From contig OU342806.1 of the NCBI GenBank assembly GCA_910591455.2, positions 22,714,933 to 22,778,932 on the forward strand: a DNA stretch of 64,000 nt. Direction: 5' to 3'. Shown here one piece after another: positions 50,796-56,771 of the stretch. The position numbers and the translations under genes are program-made. This stretch comes from Pholis gunnellus (Eukaryota; Chordata; Actinopteri; Perciformes; Pholidae). How positions within the stretch are numbered: the first letter of the stretch is position 1; every line of letters begins with the position of its first letter. The notes under the pieces were generated by a model. It saw nothing but the letters and a program-made list of their open reading frames with translations, did no database searches and was not told the origin of the DNA.

Positions 50796-52913
50796 TTTGC
50801 ATTCTCTCACCATGATGAGCGGTGGGATCATCCCATCCTCAGCTTCTGGATCTGCACCAGATATCAGACGTACACTAACATGTAGTTCACCCTCCACACA
50901 ATCTCTACTTTTATGCACTCATAACGTTTCACGGAGAGGATGCTTTTAATCATATGTAGCCGGACAGTTGCTATGGAGACATTGTCTGACTCATGAGGCC
51001 AGGCTCATCTTTTTTTTTTATCCCGAGAACAAATTAATACGATATCATTAACTGAATCTGGAGTGCATGTAAGCGCTCAACTTTCCCCCTCACATTCGTA
51101 AATCAGTAACAGCTGCCATGATCAGCTGTGCACGGAGAGAGTTCAGCTCAATGAACGGTCGGCTGAGTCTGTGAGAACACAGAGACTAAAGCAGGGCTGT
51201 GGGTTGTGTTGTAGGAAGTTACCCTTTAAGCCACCATTTGTAGAATTTGCTGTTTATTTAATATTTTTCAGTTTGTTTTTTCTTTTAAGTGCTAACGCTA
51301 ATATTTTTTATTTTCTTTCTTTTGACTGTTTCTGCACACGGCCACGTCTATATGGTTATGGTAGGGAAACATAATGGTTATTGTAAAGAAACAATGGGTT
51401 GGTATATTCATAAACAACTTTTCTACAACAACTACATTTTCCCCTGAGAGACAGAAGGCACCAATGAACTTCCTCCATTGTTGCTCTCCGTTGCAACATG
51501 TTGAGCCTCCCCCTCAGTTAGGTTCACCTTGGCTCACTCTTCACAGTTCTGTTCTGGGTCATATTTGGTCTTCCTGGGTTAACTTTGCCTGGAGGAGTCC
51601 GTCCCTGTCGCCTCTGCCTTATTTCAGTGGTGCTGTTTTTGCTTTTGTTTTTCTGTATAATTCTACAAGAGAGCAGAAGAGATGGACAGTCAAACGGAAA
51701 AGATGAGTGGTGATATAAAAAAGTCAAGGATTAAAAATAGCACGTCCTTGTGACCTTTAGCTGTGTATCGGTCTCTCATGACATCCCACAGGAAGCACTG
51801 TTGAAGGTCAACAGCCATTATTATCTTTTAATAAATGTCACATTACATACAGGTGTTATGTTTACGAATTGACATCAGGTTTCTAAATCTGCAGTATCAC
51901 AGCCACTGCAGCCAGTATCGGTGCGGCAGGGATTCCGCAAGCTGGACTGGTCACCATGGTGATAGTGCTAACATCCGTCGGGTTGCCAACTGATGACATC
52001 ACTCTCATCATTGCAGTAGATTGGGCATTGTAAGTAGCATGTGTGTCCACTTCCATCACTTTCGTCAAGAAAACACATGAGCCCCATCTTCTTCATCTCT
52101 TCTTCATTCGGCCAAAATGTTCCGAAACATTTCTGCTTTAAGTTCAACTCATTCTCTCGAATGTCTTCATTTTCTACAGAGACAGATTCCGCACCATGGT
52201 AAATGTAATGGGTGATGCTTTGGCCACAGGCATCATGGCACATATCTGCAGGAAAGACTTCATGCAAGAGGGAGATGGGGTGAGTTTTATTCGTAGCTTC
52301 TTTTCTCTGCAGAAAGTGATCACACTAACTGAGATTTGCACAATTGTTACACAAACCTAATGTATCATTAAAAAAGGTGCTTCAAAACGTTGCGAGCGCT
52401 GGTTCTGATCGATCGAGACCCAAATATCAGAGCTTTTCCTTACACTCCATAAAAGCAGACGTTTAGGAAGGAAGCATCTTTTTTGTCTGTAAATTATTGA
52501 AATTATAAATTGTAATTATAATACTTCTTCACCAAATAATATAAAAACATTTATTATGGGGGGAAAAGGGTATAACATTCTTTTCCAGCTCGATTTCCTT
52601 CCAGACATGCTTTCATTTTTTTCTTCCACTTTCCTCATTCCCTGCCTGTGACCCTGTCGGCCCCCAGGTGCCTTTGATCTGCGAGCCCAAACCCGTTCTG
52701 ATGAACTGCCACAACAACAACGGCAACTACCGGCCCCCTTCTTCGGGGGTCAAACACGAGCTCGTCCCCTCCGACGTGGCCCGGCTGATGCAGCTGGAGG
52801 AGGGCGTCCGGCCGCCTTCCGACAGGAAGAAGCCTCCGGTTCCCGCGAGGCAGCTAAAGAAGAGCAAGGAGCACTGCACCATTGACATGAACGGCCTTGA
52901 GACCAACGTATAG
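16412..52913 (+). CDS. slc1a7: excitatory amino-acid transporter 5 (SLC1A7), complete, 11 coding exons
   Basis: Exons 16412-16546, 34586-34665, 42318-42533, 47022-47064, 47153-47384, 47493-47592, 48196-48429, 49331-49525, 51895-52029, 52180-52279 and 52668-52913 join in frame to 571 codons and stop TAG. All introns are GT-AG. The protein is a plasma-membrane, sodium-coupled glutamate transporter with a large anion conductance, known from vertebrate retina. Visible hallmarks: TM1 about 19-41; an N-glycosylation sequon N194-G-T in the TM3-TM4 loop; the HP1 loop TSSSSATLP 344-352; NMDGT 380-384; the HP2 loop AASIGAAGIPQAG 417-429; and TM8 VDWALDRFRT 453-462, with Asp458 and Arg461 placed as the residues that bind the substrate amino and side-chain carboxylate groups in EAATs. 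The C-terminus ETNV is identical to human EAAT5 and is a PDZ ligand. The start has a strong context (A at -3, G at +4). Teleosts have a and b copies; I cannot tell which this is. Confidence 0.96.
16795..16985 (-). mobile_element. hAT-like non-autonomous element, one end
   Basis: Begins CAGTGGTGAAAGG at about 16799 and continues TTTACTCAAGTACTG, TTTTGAGGTACTTGTACTTT, then ACTTGAGTTTTTCCATTTTA. This is a very abundant fish repeat with CAGTGGTGGAA termini; the opposite orientation of the same family is at 24095-24560. Confidence 0.65.
17177..17256 (-). mobile_element. tRNA-derived SINE head
   Basis: The reverse strand reads GGGGCTCCCCGTAGCTCACC TGGTAGAGCGGGGCG, a tRNA-like A-box region. No intact B box or cloverleaf follows, so it is a SINE relic, not a tRNA gene. 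Confidence 0.55.
18208..18370 (+). mobile_element. SINE fragment
   Basis: GGGGCAGCGGTGGCTAG at the start, ATTGAGCAAGGCGGCAACC in the middle, then GGCAGCCCACTCGCTCTGAC followed by ATCTCTCCATAAA. This is the order of a common teleost tRNA-derived SINE. Decayed. Confidence 0.6.
19159..19238 (+). repeat. (GT)40 microsatellite
   Basis: Forty uninterrupted GT units. Long, pure and so likely polymorphic. It lies in slc1a7 intron 1. Confidence 0.97.
20190..20244. repeat. near-perfect palindrome
   Basis: Left arm CCATTCATTGGTCAACCATT (20197-20216) and right arm AATGGTTAACCAATGAATGG (20218-20237) are inverted copies around a single central G, with one mismatch. Outer bases CAGTGA and TTCACTG extend the pairing with a one-base bulge. 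Confidence 0.9.
21363..22110 (-). mobile_element. LINE 3' end (C-terminal ORF2 plus 3' tail)
   Basis: On the minus strand 22076-21678 translates to IQSVLCSSITVWFRSATKQD, then KNRLQRTVRSAEKILGASLP and, after a frameshift, NTTRHQNSFILLAVTLMN. This is the conserved C-terminal block of teleost jockey-type LINE ORF2 proteins. The 3' tail (reverse strand TGGCCAATAAAGCTGATTCT at about 21390-21371) confirms orientation. It is 5' truncated and frameshifted. Confidence 0.8.
22241..22364 (+). mobile_element. SINE with conserved 3' domain
   Basis: CTTGAGCAAGACACTTAACC is followed by the strongly conserved fish SINE 3' segment TAAGTCACTTTGGATAGAAG CGTCTGCTAAATGAC. Head missing or diverged. Confidence 0.75.
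22719..23107. mobile_element. possible solo LTR
   Basis: A 389-base block starting TGTGAGACCC and ending CTGTAACA (TG...CA), more GC-rich than its surroundings and without an open frame of note. I do not see a matching target-site duplication, so the call is weak. Confidence 0.25.
23155..23345. repeat. degenerate GCTAA minisatellite
   Basis: Repeated variants of GGGGCTAATACAGCTAAC, AGGGCTAATAG and ACAGGGCTAACAGCTAA run for about 190 bases with irregular spacing. Confidence 0.75.
24095..24560 (+). mobile_element. hAT-like non-autonomous element
   Basis: Contains ACAGTGGAAGAATTACTG, TTTACTCAAGTAAAAGCAG, ATGCTCCATTAAAAGTAAAA, GTACTGAAAGTATTGAAAG and GCAGAATGGGCCATGTCAG in the order of the common fish AAGTAAAAGTA repeat; the end near 24560 is diverged. 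Same family as 16795-16985, inverted. Confidence 0.65.
25262..25291 (+). repeat. (AC)15 microsatellite
   Basis: Fifteen AC units in slc1a7 intron 1. Confidence 0.95.
28135..30300 (-). mobile_element. degenerate jockey/CR1-type LINE
   Basis: Reading from high to low coordinates on the minus strand: an upstream frame at 30052-29735 (MYIPELWPEGAFVRRFYE); an AP-endonuclease start (MQETFLAKQDLKKLNSFNDN, then GMGIVRGRIPGGVAIWNKK at about 29790-29640); an endonuclease body with stops (IIGDMNADISDTSSLFANHM); the linker at 29053-28739 (SIRPGWNEYVAEYRAKACEA); and the reverse-transcriptase core at 28374-28141 (GVRQGGNLSPILFNLYIDDL). The RT catalytic YADD reads YAED. Stops and frameshifts throughout show it is dead. 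The upstream boundary is uncertain. Confidence 0.8.
31188..31440 (-). mobile_element. LINE 3' end
   Basis: The minus strand encodes RYRSISCRATRAAS and, after a frameshift, SSFFPQAVRHKMYPPPS, the end of a LINE ORF2. The 3' tail follows with TTGTGCAATGACATTAAAAT at about 31210-31191. It may belong to the same insertion as 31866-32210, with the reverse-transcriptase body deleted. Confidence 0.7.
31866..32210 (-). mobile_element. LINE ORF2 linker fragment
   Basis: The minus strand translates to NLRSVSPKFHQHVYISNRGK, then NTLDHVYTDIPGSYNASHFG and PSDHISLLLLP, the end of the endonuclease domain in fish jockey-type LINEs, followed by a frameshifted DCFECTDWHTFKYA linker. Confidence 0.75.
33674..33967 (-). 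mobile_element. full-length tRNA-derived SINE
   Basis: The head at 33967 reads GGCTGTAGCTCAGAGGCAGA (A box), then TTGGTGGTTGGACCCCTGAC (B box). A conserved body, an embedded GT repeat (about 33815-33832) and the 3' end GACTTTGAGTGGTCAAAATA follow. Antisense to slc1a7. The 2451-2566 fragment is its 3' part. Confidence 0.8.
34586..34665 (+). CDS. slc1a7: slc1a7 exon 2
   Basis: Eighty bases after acceptor CATCCTGGCAG encode residues 46-71, EVKYFQFPGELLMRMLKMLI then LPLVVS, plus two bases of Ser72. This is the start of TM2, nearly identical across EAATs. Donor CCAG|GTACCG. Confidence 0.96.
35470..36375. mobile_element. possible hAT-like element
   Basis: The left end TAGTGTTGTGCAAGTTCACA (about 35477) is partly inverted at the right end (GTGAGCAACACTGCACTA, about 36353-36370). 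The left interior has repeated TTCACAGTTCACAAAC and AGTTCAGGTTAATAGTTCAC. No transposase frame survives. I could not match target-site duplications. Confidence 0.35.
36926..37348 (-). other. unassigned 140-codon open frame
   Basis: An antisense open frame in slc1a7 intron 2 encoding an arginine-rich product (AAGYRTYRRYNSTRLRFPGD near the end, terminating GPKKTFPLRPTL). No family recognised and no good splice context assessed. Might belong to an old repeat. Confidence 0.2.
37900..40450 (-). mobile_element. degenerate LINE with RNase H domain (I/Nimb-like)
   Basis: Order on the minus strand: an ORF1 gag-like zinc-knuckle stretch at 39966-39733 (RCGEDHEYEQCDQRLPQYCN); an AP-endonuclease start near 39600-39400 (NLSSKPDVICLQEVQFAFAR); a reverse-transcriptase piece at about 38650-38550 (LPSGWKEAVVIPIRKRGKNP); and an RNase H end at 38380-38238 (VMWIPAHKGANGNDILDALA then KQALNHDEIMDIS). 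A C-terminal RNase H is characteristic of the I superfamily of LINEs. Large internal deletion and many stops; a GA-rich filler at 38380-38540 interrupts it. Confidence 0.75.
42318..42533 (+). CDS. slc1a7: slc1a7 exon 3
   Basis: Encodes Ser72 (AG|T) to Ile143: the end of TM2 (LMSGLAALDAK), TM3 (YYLWTTFVAVVVGIIMVSII) and the HPG...KPIMSSADALLDLI stretch. Acceptor CTTCTTCCAG, donor ATCCG|GTAGGA. Confidence 0.96.
43362..43824. mobile_element. MITE with CCATAGAC terminal inverted repeats
   Basis: The left end CCATAGACTTTTTATATAGA TGGGC pairs with the inverted right end CCATAGACTGTCTATAAAGA TGGAC. The interior has GACTTTGACGTCACTGGGAG and CACCAGGGGGCGACGGAGAT. Related blocks occur at 54230-54500. 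No protein-coding capacity. Confidence 0.75.
45365..45655 (+). repeat. degenerate AAAGTCGTAATATTTTGAG tandem repeat
   Basis: About a dozen diverged units of roughly 22-24 bases, such as AAAAGTCGTAATATTTTGAG and AAAGTCACAATATTTTGAG. Confidence 0.75.
47022..47064 (+). CDS. slc1a7: slc1a7 exon 4 (43-base microexon)
   Basis: Completes Arg144 (CG|C) and encodes NMFPSNLVQATFQQ (145-158), matching human NMFPANLVEATFKQ. Acceptor GCTTCGCAG, donor CAG|GTGAGA, phase 0 end. Short enough for ORF-based gene finders to miss. Confidence 0.95.
47153..47384 (+). CDS. slc1a7: slc1a7 exon 5
   Basis: Encodes residues 159-235 and one base of Gly236. The first part (YRTSSEYTVKPKPTVSQAQS) is the variable extracellular loop with sequon N194-G-T; then QNFALDLTPPPDV and GTSDGMNVLGIVIFSATM begin TM4c/TM5. 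Donor ATGG|GTAAAA. Confidence 0.95.
47493..47592 (+). CDS. slc1a7: slc1a7 exon 6
   Basis: Encodes Gly236 to Ile268 and two bases of Trp269: IMLGRMGPNGSALVNFCQSL then NEAVLRIVAIVI. Acceptor TTTTCACAG, donor ATG|GTAATG. Only 108 bases separate it from exon 5. Confidence 0.95.
47593..48195 (+). other. slc1a7: slc1a7 intron 6
   Basis: 603 bases between exons 6 and 7. GT-AG ends; nothing notable inside. Confidence 0.8.
48196..48429 (+). CDS. slc1a7: slc1a7 exon 7
   Basis: Encodes Trp269 to Ser346 plus two bases of Ser347: YFPFGIVFLVAGKILEM, then the TM6 region (FYAITVVFGLVLHGLFILPS) and the start of hairpin HP1 (RGILQALLIALATSS). Confidence 0.96.
48430..49330 (+). other. slc1a7: slc1a7 intron 7
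   Basis: 901 bases with a short (TCCTT)n run at 48562-48584. No exon or named repeat seen otherwise. Confidence 0.75.
49331..49525 (+). CDS. slc1a7: slc1a7 exon 8
   Basis: Completes the HP1 serine tip (S347, S348 then ATLPITFKC) and encodes TM7 with [20 protein letters not shown]. NMDGT is the central ion- and substrate-binding motif of the family. Ends FGQIITI and two bases of Ser412. Confidence 0.97.
49526..51894 (+). other. slc1a7: slc1a7 intron 8
   Basis: 2.4 kb containing a 34-base poly-C tract. No exon or recognised transposon. Confidence 0.75.
50762..50795 (+). repeat. poly-C tract, 34 bases
   Basis: Thirty-four consecutive C in slc1a7 intron 8. The complementary G run can form G-quadruplexes and the C run an i-motif. 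The length may be affected by sequencing or assembly error. Confidence 0.9.
51895..52029 (+). CDS. slc1a7: slc1a7 exon 9
   Basis: Encodes Ser412 to Ala456 and two bases of Leu457: the HP2 gate (ITATAASIGAAGIPQAG), then VTMVIVLTSVGLPTDDITLI and the start of TM8 (AVDWA). Acceptor AAATCTGCAG, donor GCATT|GTAAGT. Confidence 0.96.
52180..52279 (+). CDS. slc1a7: slc1a7 exon 10
   Basis: Completes Leu457 (TT|A) and encodes DRFRTMVNVMGDALATGIMA then HICRKDFMQEGDG (458-490). Asp458, Arg461, Asn465 and Asp469 occupy the conserved TM8 binding positions. Donor GGG|GTGAGT. Confidence 0.95.
52280..52667 (+). other. slc1a7: slc1a7 intron 10
   Basis: 388 bases, AT-rich, with nothing notable apart from the splice signals. 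Confidence 0.8.
52668..52913 (+). CDS. slc1a7: slc1a7 exon 11 (cytoplasmic tail)
   Basis: Residues 491-571 and stop TAG. The tail is polar and proline/lysine-rich, unlike the human tail except for the last residues HCTIDMNGLETNV (human HCTIQISELETNV). It includes KKPPVPAR at 544-551, which fits the class II SH3 ligand pattern PxxPxR. Acceptor GTCGGCCCCCAG. Confidence 0.95.
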   Translation: MPLICEPKPVLMNCHNNNGNYRPPSSGVKHELVPSDVARLMQLEEGVRPPSDRKKPPVPARQLKKSKEHCTIDMNGLETNV

Positions 52914-53989
52914 CCTCCTCCTGGAGTTTGATGTGTTGTCTGTGTGCTGACCTCGGAGCAAAGGGAATGCTTACACAAGGGAGTACAGCGCAGCCAGGCT
53001 CATCTTCATCTCTTCATCTCATTGTTGTTGGGGCAATACTCATTGGTGACAACTTGTCCTGAAAAGTGAGAAAGCCTCGTGGTGGGGAAACTATATAGCA
53101 GTGAAATGCTTTCTGTAAGACTGGACAAGTATCACACTGACAGTGGAACTTATCACACCGAAAGGACAACACTATGATTTTATTCATAAAACTCGTCCTT
53201 GGTGTGGACCTGCAGCACCTAAACCATTGATTACAGGTACATGCATTGATGAACTGATTTGATATCTATATTTTATATCATTTATGATTATGATTTTTTT
53301 TTTCTGTATGTTAATAAGACAAGTGTTTATTTTATATCATACGACTCCAAGCAACCAGCTGTTTGTGTCATTATAGGAGACAAGACAGGGTTGCAAGTGT
53401 CTGGTTTTAGTTGAATGATCAGGAGGCAAAGTGAAATGCCCTAATTGTTTAATTTTGCCTTAACAAAGTTGGTGGTGCTCGGCTTGACGGGATGACAGGG
53501 CTGAAGAAAAGATCGTAAATTTGTCCTTCCCTCATGATATAACTGGGTGTTCAAGCGGCAACATAGAGATTTGTTTATACAGCCTCAGGAGCACTTAATT
53601 GAATTAAACTTTCTTTGCACTTGAACAGCCTAAAACATCCACCGTTCAACATAAGCCGAGTGGTCCTGGAGTTTGTTGGTGGAGTGAATTTATTTTTGCT
53701 GCTATTCGCAAAAATTTCAAACAAGAGCTGAACTTTCTTTATCTACAACACATGAACTTACTTTGAAGCTAATGTATTAGTTGATAACATCTCTCACCAT
53801 TATGCACCATCACAACGCCATTCTGTTGAAGGTAACAAAATACTCCTACTCACACGGGCCATGAAGTGACCCTGATAACTCTATTGTGAGACATAGGGGA
53901 CAAAATGTTCCCCTTTGTTGCATCATTCACTGTTCATTCGTTTAACGGTTTTCTCTACAGCAGAGGTTTTCAAAGTGGGAAGCAGGACT

Positions 53990-54056
53990 CAAAAGAGCCC
54001 TCTGAGATTCTCTGAATGAAAAGTGCGCTACAAATAAAAAGCATTATTATTATTAA
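53990..54056 (+). mobile_element. LINE/SINE 3' tail
   Basis: AAGTGCGCTACAAATAAAAA followed by GCATTATTATTATT, the usual tail of teleost L2-related elements. Confidence 0.55.
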
Positions 54057-54099
54057 AAGAGGAGCACAGGGAATAGCTTTCAGTAAATGGGTGTGATCT

Positions 54100-54540
54100 A
54101 GTTAAAGAGATATTTCAGAGATGCAGTAGTTTCGGGTATTTTACTGTTTTTACCATTTTCTAAGACGAAAACACAACAACTAGCGATCGCTAGGTAGCCA
54201 CGACCTAAAGCATAATCTGATTTATGGTCTATTTGACTCTAAATTTACCATAATTTACTAAATGAACATCATGCTGTATTGAAGAAGACTTGAAACTAGC
54301 AATTGAGCCATAAACTCATGTTCACAATGTTTACTGAGGTAATAAATCAAATGAGAAGTAGAGTCATTTTCTCATAGACTTCTATACAACTAGAGGAGTC
54401 GCCCCCTGATGGTCATTAGAAAGAATGCAAGCTTTAGACACTTCCTCATTGGCTTCATTTTAAAGTCCTGGAGGTTGCTGCCTCATTTTTCGTTCTAAAA
54501 TTCACCTGTACAGTTTTGCTTTGTGGCCAGTGTGATCAGG
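54100..54540 (+). repeat. MITE-family fragment related to 43362-43824
   Basis: Contains AACTCATGTTCACAATGTTT, ACTGAGGTAATAAATCAAAT, GAGTCATTTTCTCATAGACT, GAGGAGTCGCCCCCTGATGG and TTGGCTTCATTTTAAAGTCC, blocks I know from a high-copy fish repeat. Confidence 0.55.
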
Positions 54541-54838
54541 AGGATTTATTACAGCATGTGAGTGTTTTTGTAAGTAAACTTGAAAAATCCGAACCTATAT
54601 CATTTAAACCTGTATGTTTACACATGCAATTTCATTGCGGTACATTTCACTCTTAGCACATAAAGGCTCAAATTCACTCTGGTCAAATACAGCAACTGTC
54701 AGAGATTTTTACAGTGGAATGGCATTTTTCTCATGGGAAGATAACAGATTGTAGTCTGAGATGTGTTTTTTGCCCTTTACAGTCTTTGGCGTATATTTAC
54801 GATATAGGATGTAATGTATGCACTAGCTGCATATGAGA

Positions 54839-54840
<2 letters not shown>

Positions 54841-54873
<33 letters not shown>
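54841..54873 (+). repeat. (AT)16 microsatellite
   Basis: Sixteen AT units plus one A. Confidence 0.95.
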
Positions 54874-54875
<2 letters not shown>

Positions 54876-55350
54876 GTATGAGGAAGACAAATGAGAAATG
54901 AGCAGTGACACCGCTTTGTGCGGGAGAACCTGCTGAAATATCAATCAGATGTTCTGGTGAATGTTAGGAAATGCACAGTCTTCTTCAGCCTTTTCAAATA
55001 ATTTATTGCTGTGTTCAATGACTGTATATGTGACAATACTATACTGCCGTATGTGAAAGTGACACTGTATTCATAGAAATATAGTGAGTGTAATAATATG
55101 AGTTTTTTCAATGTCATATAAAAATATTTGCTATCATTTAAAAAAAAGAAGAAGAAAAGAAACAGGAGTGGACGGAAGTAGCTGCGGCGTGGATTGAAGC
55201 TTCAGATATATTGAAATTACTTTTATGTTTGGAATATTTCGTTCACAAGCACATGGCAAAAGAATAACATAAAATGATGATCATATCAACAATCATCCAT
55301 GTTGTAGGTAAATTATTGGTATTTCAAGATTGCTGCTGTCCTCCCAATAG

Positions 55351-55688
55351 TTACAGTTCACCCCAAAAACAAAAATACATATTTTTCCTCTTACTTCTAT
55401 TTATCAATCTGGTTGTTTTGGTTTGAATTGTTGAGTGTTGGAAATACAGACCTTGTTGTGAGCAGTTTCATGTAGGAACTATTTTCTTTCTAATGAGCTT
55501 CACCCGCCAACAGTATCACAGCGCAGAAGGAACCGTGCATCTATACTCAATACAGCTAGCACACCTAGCACTACTGAGCTAGCTGACGGTACAGAAACTC
55601 CCACCAACACTATCTAGATGGATAAATAGAGCTACAGGTAAGAGGGAAAATATGTATTTTTGATTTTGAGGTCAACTGTCCCTTTAAC
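55351..55688. mobile_element. 338-base MITE with about 44-base inverted repeats
   Basis: Left TTACAGTTCACCCCAAAAAC then AAAAATACATATTTTTCCTC; the right end inverted reads GTTAAAGGGACAGTTGACCT CAAAATCAAAAATACATATT TTCCCTC. TTAAAGGGACAGTT termini suggest a TTAA-targeting (piggyBac-like) family. It lies in the shared 3' region of slc1a7 and podn. Confidence 0.8.
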
Positions 55689-56632
55689 ATTTCAGTCCTG
55701 GTTGGTTTGACGACCGCTGTAGGAACTGGTGTTAACAGCAAGTGCAATTTGCGGAGTGGCGACTCTGTCTGTCTAGAGCGAATCGAACAAAATGGTGGGC
55801 TAAAAGAATTCATCAAGTTACAATGTTTTAATAAAAAATATAATGTCATCCAACACAGAAATACTGAACTCATGATCAAATATGTGCATCCCGTCCAATG
55901 AATCCCTTGTGGATTCATTCTCAATTTGAATTTTGCAACATAAGCGTCTTCCGCCAGTAACAATGAAAAGGTTGTTTGTCTTTTCCCTTTCTTTATGAAC
56001 CGAATGAGTTTTCTGGATTGTTGACTTGATGAGATGAGGTTATTAAAAAAAATTCATGACTAAGAAATGAATCGATTACTTGAAAAATAGATTAATCAAT
56101 AACAAAATTGAGTCTGCCAGTTGCAGTGTTTCCTTCAACAGTTTGAAATTACAGAGGCTTCATTGGTTCTAACGGGAAACTGCTTCTCTTGCAACCCTTG
56201 GCGATGAAAACACAAATTTTGCCGCAGAATTTCTGTTTAAATCACTTTAAGTAAGTAACAGAACGACATAGAGCAGAAAAAGACGCACACCGTGTAAACA
56301 ATGTGTCCTTTTTCACTCTGCTTAGACTTTGGGTATTGATTCTGAAACATTTACAGGGAAAATTCCCTTCTGTGAATGCTGGAAAACACAATTACATGAT
56401 AGATGTTGCATGTCAACAGTCCAAAACAAATATTTAAAGCTCAGATATAAAGATATGCTATACTAACCAGCCCAAAAAATGGAAACTTCATGTAACTTCA
56501 TCCGGTATCCTGCACCAGAAATATGTAACTCTGCCACTCAGCACAATGCAAAAATGGACCTGAAATGGCATTTAAAAGCCCGTTCTGCCCTTGACACAAT
56601 GAAGTCCAACGTCAGTTTAATCAAGCGCATCT

Positions 56633-56771
56633 TTATGTTTCCTGCTCCTCCTCCATCTCCTCTCTTTTAAAGGGGAGGTCGGTGTTTCCTGTGCCGATGT
56701 CCAGCACTTGCAAGTTGGACAGGTGTGCGAACGAGCTCTCGTCCACAGAGTCCACTGACAGGCGGTTAAAC
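56633..56771 (-). CDS. podn: podn terminal coding exon
   Basis: Completes Arg (CG|G), then FNRLSVDSVDESSFAHLSNL QVLDIGTGNTDLPFKREEME EEQET and TAA at 56635-56633. The acidic end is shorter than the poly-Glu tail of human podocan. Confidence 0.93.

Larger units (their letters stand above)
52914..56632. other. tail-to-tail interval between slc1a7 and podn (both 3' UTRs)
   Basis: Must hold both 3' UTRs. I see no other gene. An AATAAA at 54033-54038 lies in a repeat tail and may or may not serve slc1a7. On the minus strand an AATAAA occurs near 55000. Two transposon-like blocks (54100-54540 and 55351-55688) and an AT repeat fill much of the space. Confidence 0.7.
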
